64,000 bases of DNA from NCBI GenBank assembly GCA_949840955.1, contig CATKXV010000001.1, positions 248,001-312,000 of the forward strand, written 5' to 3'. The notes below the pieces were generated by a model. The model ran no database searches and was not told the origin of the DNA. It saw nothing but the letters and a program-made list of their open reading frames with translations. This document shows positions 36,761 through 45,844 of this stretch, one piece after another (within the stretch, counting starts at the first letter, position 1; each line of letters begins with the position of its first letter). Position numbers and translations under genes: made by a program. The DNA is from an uncultured Anaeroplasmataceae bacterium. GTDB lineage: Bacteria; Bacillota_I; Bacilli_A; Acholeplasmatales; Anaeroplasmataceae.

Positions 36761-37450
36761 TTAAAAAAGTGATTCCTGATGAAAGGGATCTAGCTTTTTA
36801 TATTCCCCATTATAATAATAGGAATAGATTAAGCGGTACAGCCTTGGAGTAATTCCGGGTAAATGATAAATCTCTTCAAATCGTGCAATATAGTATTTGT
36901 TTGCCTCTAGGGTTGCAAATTGAATATCATCCAGCTTTGCATATTTTTTTAAATGCTGTAAATCAAAATCCTGAAAAGCACTAATCATTTGTAATTCTAA
37001 ATTAGAAGGGCCTTCAATATCAAAGCATATATAGCATTCAATAGGAAGAGGCTTTAAATATTTTTCCATAATAGGAAGAACACTAACCATACGAAGCCCA
37101 TCCTCATCACAGCCTAAAAGAGGAAAAGCAATTTCCGTAAGATTATATTCCTTATAATGCTTCACAAAATATTTTAAGGAATTTTCTATCGTTTCAAGAT
37201 TTGTAGGAAAAGCAAAAGACTCATAACAAAGCATATTGATAATTTTCATCGAATTTTCTTCAAAAAAATAAGACTCATGAAGCTTTAGCTTCTTCTCTTT
37301 AAACCGATTTAAGTAATCCGCATACATATTCGGAAATCGTGTTGAAAACTCTAATCCCTCTTTTGAATCCATATTTCCAGATAAATTCACTTGATTTACA
37401 ATTGCACTGCATTTTGAATTTATGCAATCACAATTTAAGTATTTCACCAT
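36761..37450 (-). CDS. Macrodomain protein (DarG-like N-terminal domain)
   Basis: A 229-residue protein whose first 140 residues look like a DarG/ALC1-type macrodomain: AIVNQVNLSGNMDSKEGLEFSTRFPNM matches the ligand-loop region (usually NTVNCVGVMGKGIALQF), followed by FPTN and IAFPLLGCDEDGL. The MGKG loop is degenerate (NMDSKEG). Macrodomains bind or remove ADP-ribose. No DarT-like toxin is adjacent, so it is not a complete DarTG module. The remaining 90 residues are helical and not recognised. GGAGGTGAT precedes the start. Confidence 0.7.
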   Translation of the reverse strand: MVKYLNCDCINSKCSAIVNQVNLSGNMDSKEGLEFSTRFPNMYADYLNRFKEKKLKLHESYFFEENSMKIINMLCYESFAFPTNLETIENSLKYFVKHYKEYNLTEIAFPLLGCDEDGLRMVSVLPIMEKYLKPLPIECYICFDIEGPSNLELQMISAFQDFDLQHLKKYAKLDDIQFATLEANKYYIARFEEIYHLPGITPRLYRLIYSYYYNGEYKKLDPFHQESLF

Positions 37451-37492
37451 TTGAAATCACCTCCAATGATACAGGAGCAAAAAAAGAAGCTC

Positions 37493-37744
37493 TTATCCCT
37501 TTAAGCCTTGTGTTTGACGTTCCATATTTTCAACTACAATATCGTGGATTTCACCAAGACTTGCACAGTACTCAAGCACCTTCCATGGTGTATTGGTATG
37601 AAAATGAATCTTGATTAATTCATCATCACCAACAGCAAGCAAACAATCTCCTTGAATATTTTCTGTAATATAATCTGAAATTACATCCTCATTTAAATCG
37701 TGTCCAGCAATTAAAAGCTGAGTATCAAATTTGTATTCTAGCAT
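37493..37744 (-). CDS. Stand-alone mini-protein like the FakA/YloV middle domain
   Basis: An 83-residue protein. GDCLLAVGDDELIKIHFHTNTPWKVLEYCASLGEI is very close to the domain of FakA/YloV that follows the DAK2 kinase domain (GDSLVVVGDDDLIKVHVHTN type). Here there is no kinase domain, so it cannot phosphorylate fatty acids by itself. It might bind a FakB-like partner or be a remnant; a good ribosome site (AAAGGA before the ATG at 37744) argues that it is expressed. It is 42 bp upstream of the macrodomain gene. Confidence 0.65.
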   Translation of the reverse strand: MLEYKFDTQLLIAGHDLNEDVISDYITENIQGDCLLAVGDDELIKIHFHTNTPWKVLEYCASLGEIHDIVVENMERQTQGLKG

Positions 37745-37800
37745 AATATACATCCTTTCTTCTTACTTTTGATTATAAATCAAAACGATTCTTTCTTCAA

Positions 37801-37832
37801 GAAAAAAATGCTAGAAGCCATCCTCTAGCATT
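37801..37832. terminator. Terminator between the histidine kinase and the DAK-like gene
   Basis: 9-bp stem AATGCTAGA / TCTAGCATT followed on the minus strand by TTTTTTCTTG, about 80 bases past the kinase stop. Confidence 0.75.
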
Positions 37833-37912
37833 ATTTTTCAGGGATTTTCTTTCCTTTTCTTCAATTCCTTGAGCTTTTCTTCCATATTCTTAGATTGCAA
37901 ATAGCACAATAC

Positions 37913-40021
37913 TTACGCTTGAAAGATTTCTTCTAGCTTAATCATAAGCTTATCAATTTCTAATGGTTTACTTAAATGCCCATTCATTCCTGCACCAAGA
38001 GATTGCTCCTGGTCCTCATAAAAGGCATTGGCTGTCATCGCAAGGATGGGGACAGTAGCTAGAATCGGATTTTTTAATTTTCGAATTTCTCTTGTTGCCT
38101 CATAGCCATCCATATTCGGCATTTGGATATCCATAAGAATCAAATCATAGGGATGATCAAGAGATGATTTTACTTTGTTCAATGCTAACAAGCCATCCTC
38201 TGCTGAGTCAACTGTAAATCCTGCCTCCTCTAAAATTGTAACTGCTATTTCTCTATTTAAAGCATTGTCCTCAACAAGTAGAATACTTTTGTTTGAAAAT
38301 TGCTCCTGATTCCTTTTCCATATCGGTGTATCCAGAGTCTGTTTTTCCTTTATGCCAGGTAATACAGATATTTGAAATGGAATGGAAATGGAAAACACTG
38401 TTCCCTTTCCAATTTCACTTTCAACCTGAATTTCTCCTTGCATTAAATCGATAATATTCTTTGCAATGGCCATCCCAAGCCCAGTTCCTTGAATTCCACT
38501 AACTGTAGAGGTTCTTTCTCGTTCAAAGGGTTCAAAAATTCTTTTTAAGAATGCCTTACTCATACCAATTCCAGTATCAGATATTTTGAATACAAGGGTG
38601 GCTCTTTCTAAATCCTCTGTAGGAAGCTCTTCGACCTTCACCTGAATTGTACCCTTGGCTGGTGTAAATTTTATAGCATTGCTTATAATGTTTAATAAAA
38701 TTTGGTTGAGCTTCAGTCGGTCACATAGAATGCTCCTATGGATTATTTTAGATATATCCATACAAAAATTGAATTGCTTCGCAGAAATATCTGCTTGAAC
38801 AATCGTTTTCAAGCCTTCCATAATTTCTATAATGTCATTCGGCTGTTCCTCTAATCGAATTTTCCCACTTTCAATACGACTCATATCGAGTACATCATTG
38901 ATTAAAGAAAGTAAATGATTGGAGGAGGAATGAATTTTAGATAAATAATCCTTTACCAAATCTGGATTTTCCATATGAGAGGCTGCTAAAGCAGTATATC
39001 CAATGATAGCATTCATAGGTGTACGGATATCATGACTCATATTGTTTAAAAAGGCACTTTTAGCTAAATTCGAACGCTCTGCCTTTTTCAATGCTGCCTC
39101 TAAAAGCTTTCGTTGCTTCTTTAATTCTATATCCTTTTTGATACGTTCTGTAATATCCACAAACATACCAACCAGCATAATAGGACTTCCATCCTCTTTT
39201 CTTGAAAGCTTTCCGGTTGTTCTAAACCAACGATATCCATGCTTTCTAGTTAACATTCTGTATTTAACGTCAAATATTTTTTTGCCTGTAAAGTCATTTA
39301 TTGTTTCATAAAAGGATGTAAGTACAAAATCCTTATCCTTTGGGTGAATTAGGCTTGACCAGGATTCAAGCACATTAGGAAAATCAGCTTCATCCTTATA
39401 TCCGAGCATATTCCTAAAGTTTTCACTCCAAAATACGCTTTGTATCTTGGATTTGTCATTAAATTCCATTGTCCACATCCCAGATTTCAAAATCTCATGA
39501 ACCAAACGTAAGGATGTTGTTTCATATTCCAATTTCTTTAAAGCCAAGAGATTTTCCTCTAACAGCTTCTTACGCTTTTCCTCTTCAATTTCCTTTAAAT
39601 GCTTTTCTGTAGAATCCTTTAAATATACATAATACACAGCACCATATAGCTTAGTATGCACATAATGCCCATAATCCTCTATCCACCGGATGGAGCCATC
39701 CTTACAAATGATTCTATATTCAACAAAATCAAAATCCTTCTTTTTGGATTTAATCTGAGTTTCAATGCTTTTAGATACCTCAGGATAATCTAAAGGATGA
39801 ACGAGCCCTGGAAAGGTGTAGCCTGTATACCGCTTAAAATCCTCTAAATCCTTACAGCCATACATTTGAATTAATGCTGCATTTGCATAAATCAGCTTTT
39901 CTTCTTCATCTGCATAATAAATGAAAAAGCCTCCTGGCATGCCAGCAGTAATTTGTTCGATAATAGGAAAAGTTTCTTCACTAAGCACTAACATTTTATT
40001 TTCTTTCTTATCCTGTTCCAT
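37913..40021 (-). CDS. Hybrid histidine kinase (PAS-PAS-HisKA-HATPase-REC)
   Basis: A 702-residue soluble hybrid sensor kinase. Two PAS domains (about 15-145 and 170-300), a HisKA box [17 protein letters not shown] with the phospho-His, HATPase motifs [18 protein letters not shown] and GTGLGMAI, and a C-terminal receiver ([35 protein letters not shown] with phospho-Asp, [10 protein letters not shown]). There is no membrane segment and no output domain. No response regulator or Hpt gene lies nearby, so partners are unknown. AGGTGAACAGG precedes the ATG. Confidence 0.93.
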   Translation of the reverse strand: MEQDKKENKMLVLSEETFPIIEQITAGMPGGFFIYYADEEEKLIYANAALIQMYGCKDLEDFKRYTGYTFPGLVHPLDYPEVSKSIETQIKSKKKDFDFVEYRIICKDGSIRWIEDYGHYVHTKLYGAVYYVYLKDSTEKHLKEIEEEKRKKLLEENLLALKKLEYETTSLRLVHEILKSGMWTMEFNDKSKIQSVFWSENFRNMLGYKDEADFPNVLESWSSLIHPKDKDFVLTSFYETINDFTGKKIFDVKYRMLTRKHGYRWFRTTGKLSRKEDGSPIMLVGMFVDITERIKKDIELKKQRKLLEAALKKAERSNLAKSAFLNNMSHDIRTPMNAIIGYTALAASHMENPDLVKDYLSKIHSSSNHLLSLINDVLDMSRIESGKIRLEEQPNDIIEIMEGLKTIVQADISAKQFNFCMDISKIIHRSILCDRLKLNQILLNIISNAIKFTPAKGTIQVKVEELPTEDLERATLVFKISDTGIGMSKAFLKRIFEPFERERTSTVSGIQGTGLGMAIAKNIIDLMQGEIQVESEIGKGTVFSISIPFQISVLPGIKEKQTLDTPIWKRNQEQFSNKSILLVEDNALNREIAVTILEEAGFTVDSAEDGLLALNKVKSSLDHPYDLILMDIQMPNMDGYEATREIRKLKNPILATVPILAMTANAFYEDQEQSLGAGMNGHLSKPLEIDKLMIKLEEIFQA

Positions 40022-40129
40022 TTCCTGTTCACCTTTCCCTTATCTATTCAATTTCAAACGACAAAATCCTACATATTTATAATCATTGTATCATTTCATT
40101 TGGAGCCTGTCAAGAATTCTGCGATTCTC

Positions 40130-40167
40130 AGGATAAAAACAAAGGCTAAAGATTGGTTTCCTTTAGC
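40130..40167 (-). terminator. Terminator after the DUF1848 gene
   Basis: 8-bp stem GGCTAAAG / CTTTAGCC followed by TTTGTTTTTATCC on the minus strand. Confidence 0.75.
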
Positions 40168-40196
40168 CATTTACATTGTATAGTCAGCCTCTGCGT

Positions 40197-41138
40197 CTAT
40201 TCATAGAGGTCAAAAAGGGAGATTGTTTCATCCTTCCATGATTCCTGTTCAGCATCCTTGATTTGATCTGTCGGATTGAATTCCCCTAATAAAAAGGGAG
40301 ATAGCACATGATGGGTTTGCATATTTTTTTGCACATAGGATGGCTTCCCATTTGCATAACAATAGGTACAAAAATGCATACATGAATTATAAGCACCTAT
40401 ATCATTGGATAAATAGCAAGCACAATATTCTCCTCTAGCCTGCATTTTTTTCTTAGGGTTAAGCCTATGACCTATGGCACGCTCATAGTCCTCTAATCTC
40501 ATGCATCCCTCAACATCTACTCCATATTCCTTTAACCATTTCTCCTTAGAGCATAGCCTTATTTCCATTTTATACTGATGAGCAATTTTTACTAATTCTT
40601 TTGTGATATAGATTTTGGTCTCATTATCGCAATCCTTAAGCTCGGGATGATTTTTTTTCAATTTGTCGTAAACATCTAGGAAACCAAAGGTCACTACCTC
40701 TGTATAGCCATACAAAGCTTGTGCAATATGCTTAAAGGTATCAATATGCCTTTGTATCGTATATTTCTCATTGACTATGATTGGAGTATATCGCCAGGAC
40801 ACTGCCTGCTTCCCCACCTGACTAGATAAATATCTAAAGCTTTGAATAGATTCTTCAATGGAGGGTACATTGGGCTCTAAATCTCTTTCAAAGCCTGTAA
40901 TACTTACATACCAAAATTGTCCATAGGCCTTTAAATCATTTAGATAAGGAAACATAGGCTTAGGATTTTTTGTACAAAATCCAATCACATCAACAACCTT
41001 GGGATCTAAGGAATACCGAGTAACCAGTGTTGGATAATATGGATTTCTTACAAGAACATACCCCTCCTTAATTCGATTCATCAACCATTTAGAATAAAAT
41101 GCTGGAATGTCTGTTCTTTGACCCGTATTGATTATCAT
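40197..41138 (-). CDS. DUF1848 domain protein, cysteine-rich C-terminus
   Basis: A 313-residue DUF1848 protein. The N-terminus (INTGQRTDIPAFYSKWLMNRIKEGYVLVRNP) is the family hallmark. The C-terminal region has a cluster CACYLSNDIGAYNSCMHFCTYCYAN that could ligate an Fe-S cluster, as in radical-SAM-like proteins of the spore-photoproduct-lyase neighbourhood. The biochemical role is unknown. It is headed by AAAGGGG and lies near a group of small redox genes. Confidence 0.82.
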   Translation of the reverse strand: MIINTGQRTDIPAFYSKWLMNRIKEGYVLVRNPYYPTLVTRYSLDPKVVDVIGFCTKNPKPMFPYLNDLKAYGQFWYVSITGFERDLEPNVPSIEESIQSFRYLSSQVGKQAVSWRYTPIIVNEKYTIQRHIDTFKHIAQALYGYTEVVTFGFLDVYDKLKKNHPELKDCDNETKIYITKELVKIAHQYKMEIRLCSKEKWLKEYGVDVEGCMRLEDYERAIGHRLNPKKKMQARGEYCACYLSNDIGAYNSCMHFCTYCYANGKPSYVQKNMQTHHVLSPFLLGEFNPTDQIKDAEQESWKDETISLFDLYE

Positions 41139-41182
41139 TTCTATTCCCCTTTCATTTTCCTTTACCCTTTAAGAAAGCTTTT

Positions 41183-41545
41183 TTAGCTTACGATTTCTAT
41201 GCACTTAGAAATTTTATAATCATCCATTGGCCATGGAAAGGGTAATGGATCTAAAAAAATATTATTTTGCTTGTCATAAACGATATAATGCCAAAATCCT
41301 TGACTTCTACTTCTACATTGGCATAGCATATTGAAAATAGGTTGCTTAGGAAAAGCTTTTAAAATATTTGTTTTTAAGCCTAACATGTTTAGTGCTTTAT
41401 CCATTTCAACAAAACTCATTGAAAGTCTTTTCGGCTTGGTTTTTCCAAAAATAATCTCCATAACCTGTTCAAAGGAAAGGTCTGCTAGCATAGCTAAACA
41501 ACAAATAGAGCATGATTTTTTTTGAGGCATTTTTATTATATTCAA
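41183..41545 (-). CDS. Small C39-like cysteine peptidase-fold protein
   Basis: A 120-residue protein with a papain/C39-like layout: a Cys cluster near the N-terminus (SCSICCLAML, Cys12-Cys16), LGLKTNILKAF in the middle, and HYIVYDKQNNIFLDPL near the end, matching the Cys...His...Asp order of bacteriocin-processing C39 peptidases. The start is TTG at 41545, placed 5 bases after GGAGGAG; upstream in-frame codons overlap the flavodoxin gene. Catalytic activity is unproven and the usual Gln is not clear. Confidence 0.6.
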   Translation of the reverse strand: MNIIKMPQKKSCSICCLAMLADLSFEQVMEIIFGKTKPKRLSMSFVEMDKALNMLGLKTNILKAFPKQPIFNMLCQCRSRSQGFWHYIVYDKQNNIFLDPLPFPWPMDDYKISKCIEIVS

Positions 41546-41583
41546 AGAATCTCCTCCTATAATACCTTTTTGAAATGACAATA

Positions 41584-42303
41584 TCATCGCTTCCAAGGGC
41601 GCTTATGTGCTAACCACCCCTGATCCATCCAATATTGATAATCCAGTGTTTCTTTCTGATGCTTATGAATTGATTTTTGTATCATACGGCACATATAAAA
41701 TTTGAATTTTGTTTTAAATTTTGTATGTGCTGGCTTCTCATAGTTTCTTTTTGCAACCTGATTCGAGAACCTCCTTATTTTCTTAGCAATATTCCTTTGC
41801 TTCTTTTGCATCAATTTATCCCAATGAATATCGCTCATAAGTCTTATTGTGAAAGCTTCAATAGTAGAAATCCCCCACCAGGAAAGACTATCCTTGATAT
41901 CCTTCATTGCAGATTTGGCTCCTGCACCTAGGCACTGTGTAATTATAACTGCTCTTTTTGAAAACATTGCTGGATGTGGTCTATGAGGCATCCAACGAAA
42001 AGCCATATGATCTAGAAAGGATTTCATTGCGCCTGTTGTGTGCATCACATATGCAGGCGAAGTGAATACAAGTAAATCTGCTTGTTCTATCGCCTCTCGA
42101 ATTGGCTGAGTATACTGAGTATTTTTGCAATAGTCCTCTCCCTTCATAAAGCATGTAGTACAGCCCTCACAAAAGACATTACAATCCTTTGGAAGATAAA
42201 ATTCGATAATTTCTGCACGTTCACGAAATTTCTCCAAAAACATCTCTTTTAGTTGAAATGTAACACCCTTTTTTTCTGTACCATTGATAACTGCAATCCT
42301 CAT
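41584..42303 (-). CDS. Flavodoxin-like NAD(P)H oxidoreductase
   Basis: A 239-residue FMN-binding oxidoreductase of the NADPH-dependent FMN reductase family. INGTEKKGVTFQL is the FMN phosphate loop, and CEGCTTCFMKGEDYCKN is a Cys cluster typical of iron-sulfur flavoproteins of this group. VFTSPAYVMHTTGAMKSFLDH follows. GGGGG lies before the ATG. It is 10 bp from the PNPOx-like gene, so the two are likely co-transcribed. Confidence 0.85.
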   Translation of the reverse strand: MRIAVINGTEKKGVTFQLKEMFLEKFRERAEIIEFYLPKDCNVFCEGCTTCFMKGEDYCKNTQYTQPIREAIEQADLLVFTSPAYVMHTTGAMKSFLDHMAFRWMPHRPHPAMFSKRAVIITQCLGAGAKSAMKDIKDSLSWWGISTIEAFTIRLMSDIHWDKLMQKKQRNIAKKIRRFSNQVAKRNYEKPAHTKFKTKFKFYMCRMIQKSIHKHQKETLDYQYWMDQGWLAHKRPWKR

Positions 42304-42312
42304 AATGTCCCC

Positions 42313-42726
42313 CTAAAATTTAATTGTTTCGACCTTGAAATCACAATAATATTCAGCTTCCTCTGCTATAAATTGTAGCACACAGTAGTCTGGATCAGTT
42401 ACACCCTGCTTATAAAATAATTTATCACCCATTCTCCAAATTTTTTCTTTTGTCTGCTGGTCAGTACAAACCTTCATTGTTCCTTGAAGTGTTACGCCTT
42501 GATATTTAACTCTTCCACGCTTATAAAAATAAAGGCAGGCCTTGTTGTTCTCTTGATATTGTTTGACCTTTTTGCTGGAAGTATTTGTTGTAAAATAAAT
42601 CTTGTTGTCATCCATTTCCCTTGGTGCAAGCATAGCCCTTGTTACTGGATAGCCTTGCTCATCAACTGATGAGATGAATGCTGTTTTTTGCTTCTTTATA
42701 AACGCAAACAATTTTTCTTTTGTCAT
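42313..42726 (-). CDS. Pyridoxamine 5'-phosphate oxidase-like FMN protein
   Basis: A 137-residue split-barrel FMN-binding protein (PNPOx-like/general stress 26 group). TAFISSVDEQGYPVTRAML and KIYFTTNTSSKKVKQYQENNKACLYFY are typical. The substrate is unknown. Next to the flavodoxin gene it makes a small flavin-redox operon. Confidence 0.85.
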   Translation of the reverse strand: MTKEKLFAFIKKQKTAFISSVDEQGYPVTRAMLAPREMDDNKIYFTTNTSSKKVKQYQENNKACLYFYKRGRVKYQGVTLQGTMKVCTDQQTKEKIWRMGDKLFYKQGVTDPDYCVLQFIAEEAEYYCDFKVETIKF

Positions 42727-42859
42727 TTGATATTTTCCCTATTTCTTTCTATAAATTCTTTTGTATAAATTTTAAAATTTATTATACCATAGTAGCTTGC
42801 AATCTGTATCCTTTTCATATTTTATCAATACCCAATGTATCCCTATACATCCGAAGGAA

Positions 42860-43816
42860 TCATTTCATAGAAGCTAATGCTTCATCAACAACATTTTTAA
42901 CATTATCATAAGGACACAGAGATAAGAATTCCTCTATATTCATCCACTCCACAGATATCATTCTTTCTTCTTTGGGTAGTGGATTACCAAAATCAGATAC
43001 TTCAAATACATAGGGGAGTAACGTTTTTCTAATTAATTTATTTGCAGGAGTTAAAAACTCATACTGATATGGAGTCAATTTTTTCACCAAATGAGATTCG
43101 TTAATTTCTATATTCGTTTCTTCATAGCATTCTCTAATAGAAGCCTCTAATGCAGTTTCATTTGCCTCTGTATGTCCCTTGGGTAATGAAATGGTTGCTT
43201 TTCCGTATATGATTTCATTTGTTGCAAGAATTTTACCCTTACACATAACAACAGCCATTGCACTTTCTTCTAATTTTGCATGAGTAGGATAGATAAATTC
43301 ACTTATTGATTTTTTAATTTCATCCACACCTAAAATAGAATCCTTGTACTGTAAATTATATTTATGCCTTTCAATCCCCAATACATGATTTGAATACTTA
43401 GAACAAGCAAACCATTTTTCTAAACACGGAATGAACTCTAAGGATTGCTCTTGGTTTCCATATATTCCTATAATAAATAATCTTTTTATAAAGCTTTCAT
43501 ATTCATCTTCATTATGCATGAAATACTCTTGACATCGTTCATTAAAAATAAAGTACAAAGAACTTGGATTACTACAATACATAGGAACAATGAAAACAAT
43601 TTTTTTATAATTCTTCATTTCATCATATAAGTGATAACTATCATCCTCATGGTATTTACAATAGCCTGAAAAACATTCGTAATCACAATTGCTACAATTA
43701 TGGACATTCATCTTCCTAAAATAAATAATTTCATCCTCTTCTTTAGCTAAAAATTTAGCAATTTCATCACAATTACCATTTTCTCTAGCAGAAAAACTAA
43801 TGAACAGCTTTTTCAT
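42860..43816 (-). CDS. Flavodoxin-NUDIX fusion protein
   Basis: A 318-residue two-domain protein. Residues 1-175 are a flavodoxin-like NAD(P)H oxidoreductase (FISFSARENGNCDEIAKFL and a CSNCDYECFSGYC cysteine cluster). Residues 185-318 are a NUDIX hydrolase with the box at 214-236 (G-x5-E-x7-RECYEETNI), where only the last Gly is replaced by Asn. The frame is unbroken. NUDIX enzymes cleave nucleoside diphosphates linked to X; fusion to a flavoprotein suggests a substrate such as a reduced or damaged flavin or NAD(P)H, which is speculation. GGTGGGATGAG precedes the ATG. Confidence 0.8.
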   Translation of the reverse strand: MKKLFISFSARENGNCDEIAKFLAKEEDEIIYFRKMNVHNCSNCDYECFSGYCKYHEDDSYHLYDEMKNYKKIVFIVPMYCSNPSSLYFIFNERCQEYFMHNEDEYESFIKRLFIIGIYGNQEQSLEFIPCLEKWFACSKYSNHVLGIERHKYNLQYKDSILGVDEIKKSISEFIYPTHAKLEESAMAVVMCKGKILATNEIIYGKATISLPKGHTEANETALEASIRECYEETNIEINESHLVKKLTPYQYEFLTPANKLIRKTLLPYVFEVSDFGNPLPKEERMISVEWMNIEEFLSLCPYDNVKNVVDEALASMK

Positions 43817-43867
43817 ATCTCATCCCACCTATACTTTTTATCTTTCTATTTATTTTAACATGTGCCC

Positions 43868-44102
43868 CTATATTTTTCCACCAATTCTGTTGAATCTTAG
43901 AAAAGAAAAATGGTTCAGCTCCTTCGTATTGAACCATTTTTTAGCTCGTTCTAATTGTTCTTCAAAATACTTATCAGTTAAATATGTCCCTCTAACCAAT
44001 TGTAAGAATCATATGTAGATTATAATGCTTTATTTCATAAGATTTTCCATCACTGGCAATTATTCGAAAATTTCGAGTAACTGAATCTTCTATTGTTTTA
44101 CT
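43868..44102 (-). pseudogene. RhuM-like gene remnant
   Basis: Between the AAA-ATPase stop and the flavodoxin-NUDIX gene the minus strand reads, in one frame, KTIEDSVTRNFRIIASDG then KSYEIKHYNLHMILTIG. This resembles the RhuM family (virulence/Fic-associated proteins, ...NLDMIIAVGYRVNS...). A stop interrupts it. A second frame continues LVRGTYLTDKYFEEQLERAK to a stop at 43868. The gene is short, frameshifted and missing its ends, so it is decayed. Confidence 0.5.
43906..43941. terminator. Inverted repeat inside the RhuM-like remnant
   Basis: 11-bp stem AAAAATGGTTC / GAACCATTTTT with T-rich sides on both strands. It overlaps the remnant, so it may be a coding relic that now acts as a terminator. 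Confidence 0.5.
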
Positions 44103-44109
44103 CTATAAA

Positions 44110-45381
44110 CTAAAATAATTCAATTTTATTTAAAAGAAAATCAATTAATCTACAATGCAATATTCCCTCATCATCATAGAAACTTGTAGGAATATCATTT
44201 CTTATAACTATTTTTTTGAAAAAATCAGCTGTAAGTTTCAATGAATCAAGTTCTGTTTCCTTCTTTTCTTGTTCGTCCATTCTCAATGCTGATTGAATAT
44301 AGATTTTTTTATCAAAATCATTAACTACAAAATCTATCTCTTTCAGTTTTTGGTTTCCTCTTCTTCTATCTTCAACTACACCCACATCAACGGAGTATCC
44401 ACGCCTTATAAGTTCATTATATATGATATTTTCCATTATATGGCCCATATCAATCTGCCTATAATTTAATCTAACATTTCTAAGCCCTATATCAGAATAA
44501 TAATATTTGTTTGGATAATCAAAATATCTTTTTCCTTTTACATCATACCTTCTAGCCTCAGAAATAAGAAATGCATCAATCATGTGTTTAAGATATTTTG
44601 ATATAGTGTCATCAGATATTTTTATAGATGCCTTTGTGTTAATCGCACCTGTGATTTTATTTGCATTTGTTAAAGATCCTATAGACGAAGCTAAATAATC
44701 TAATAGTTCTTCTAAGACATCTTGCCTTTGAACTCTCGCATGTTCAACCAAATCTTTGATATATATTTCATAAAACAAATTTTTTAGATATGCTCTTTTT
44801 CGCTCTTCTGTTGGTTCAACGATAAGTCCAGGCATTCCTCCATAAAGCATATATTCATCTAATGCTTCTCTTTCTACACCACTTCTATATGAATAAAATT
44901 CACAAAAAGACAACGGATATACTTTTATTTGGCTTGACCTTCCACGGAATTCTGTAGCGATATCACTTGAAAGCATTTTTGAATTACTTCCGGTAACATA
45001 GCAGTCAAGATTAGAATATGACTTTAGTTCATTTAGCATATCATATATACTTACTTCAATTTCACTTTCCAGATCTTTAACTTTCATAGTAAACTGTACT
45101 TCATCAATAAAAAGATAATATTTTTCATCTTTGCTTTTTTTTAAGATGTTTTCTACAAAATCGCAAAGATAAATCGGATCTCTGAATTTGTAATACTTCC
45201 GCTTGTCTAATTCAATTTCAATAATATGATTTTCATTTACACCTGTAGAAAGTAAATACTCCTTGAATAAGGTAAAAAGTAGTGTCGATTTACCTCCACG
45301 TCTAATACCTGTAATGACTTTGATATTTCCATCCCACATTCTTTCAATAATTTGATTTAAATAAAAATCTCTTTTAATCAT
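44110..45381 (-). CDS. AAA-family ATPase with DUF4143
   Basis: A 423-residue ATPase of the AAA_14/DUF4143 group. Walker A GIRRGGKSTLL, Walker B YYLFIDEVQF, sensor-like YVTGSNSKMLSSD, then C-terminal DUF4143 (EIDFVVNDFDKKIYIQSAL, nuclease-like fold). These proteins are common in accessory regions and phage-defence or mobile contexts; the role is unknown. AGGAGGATGCT before the ATG and a sigma-A-like promoter at 45433-45461. It begins the accessory island. Confidence 0.9.
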   Translation of the reverse strand: MIKRDFYLNQIIERMWDGNIKVITGIRRGGKSTLLFTLFKEYLLSTGVNENHIIEIELDKRKYYKFRDPIYLCDFVENILKKSKDEKYYLFIDEVQFTMKVKDLESEIEVSIYDMLNELKSYSNLDCYVTGSNSKMLSSDIATEFRGRSSQIKVYPLSFCEFYSYRSGVEREALDEYMLYGGMPGLIVEPTEERKRAYLKNLFYEIYIKDLVEHARVQRQDVLEELLDYLASSIGSLTNANKITGAINTKASIKISDDTISKYLKHMIDAFLISEARRYDVKGKRYFDYPNKYYYSDIGLRNVRLNYRQIDMGHIMENIIYNELIRRGYSVDVGVVEDRRRGNQKLKEIDFVVNDFDKKIYIQSALRMDEQEKKETELDSLKLTADFFKKIVIRNDIPTSFYDDEGILHCRLIDFLLNKIELF

Positions 45382-45432
45382 AGCATCCTCCTATTAGAAA
45401 GTTAAAACAGTTATGCCTTAAGTTTCGAGTAT

Positions 45433-45461
45433 ATTATAGCACTAATCAATATCAAACACAA
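45433..45461 (-). promoter_or_regulatory. Promoter of the AAA ATPase gene
   Basis: TTGTGT, 17-base spacer and TATAAT on the minus strand, about 50 bases before the start codon. Confidence 0.5.
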
Positions 45462-45545
45462 GTAAACTACAAAACATTTTTAGAAAGTTTTTACATCTGT
45501 GTAGTAAGTTTCGACTATTATTGCTAAATTCCATAAGGAATATAA

Positions 45546-45737
45546 TTAATCTTTAATTATAAAACGCGCAATATCTATTTCACCACTGCTTAATGCGGTT
45601 TCACGATTGGCATGTTTAGTTTTCAGGGTACATTTTTCATAAACTGCTTTGCATTTATCTGGTGATTTTTTTAAATAAATTATTCCATTTTTGCCCATTT
45701 TGGTATAAAAATAAGAGCCTATCGTTGAGGGAATCAA
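45546..45737 (-). CDS. Short open frame of unknown nature
   Basis: A 63-residue frame that starts at TTG and lacks a ribosome site. Lysine-rich, with two cysteines in DKCKAVYEKCTLKTK, vaguely like the Cys region of some transposases. It may be a fragment of a larger lost gene. I do not recognise it and coding is doubtful. Confidence 0.25.
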   Translation of the reverse strand: MIPSTIGSYFYTKMGKNGIIYLKKSPDKCKAVYEKCTLKTKHANRETALSSGEIDIARFIIKD

Positions 45738-45844
45738 TACCTATGTTTACTTATAGCAAGGATAATAAATTTTGATACAAATGCACACCCTATAAATTAG
45801 CTAATTTTTGTTGTCTAGTGCAGATTAATTTAATCATAGGGCAT

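Noticed and set aside
36761-37450. Complete DarTG toxin-antitoxin system
   Set aside because: Only a DarG-like macrodomain is present; no DarT-like ADP-ribosyltransferase frame is adjacent.
43800-44018. Plus-strand 72-codon frame starting in the flavodoxin-NUDIX gene
   Set aside because: No ribosome site; the region fits better as a decayed minus-strand RhuM-like gene.
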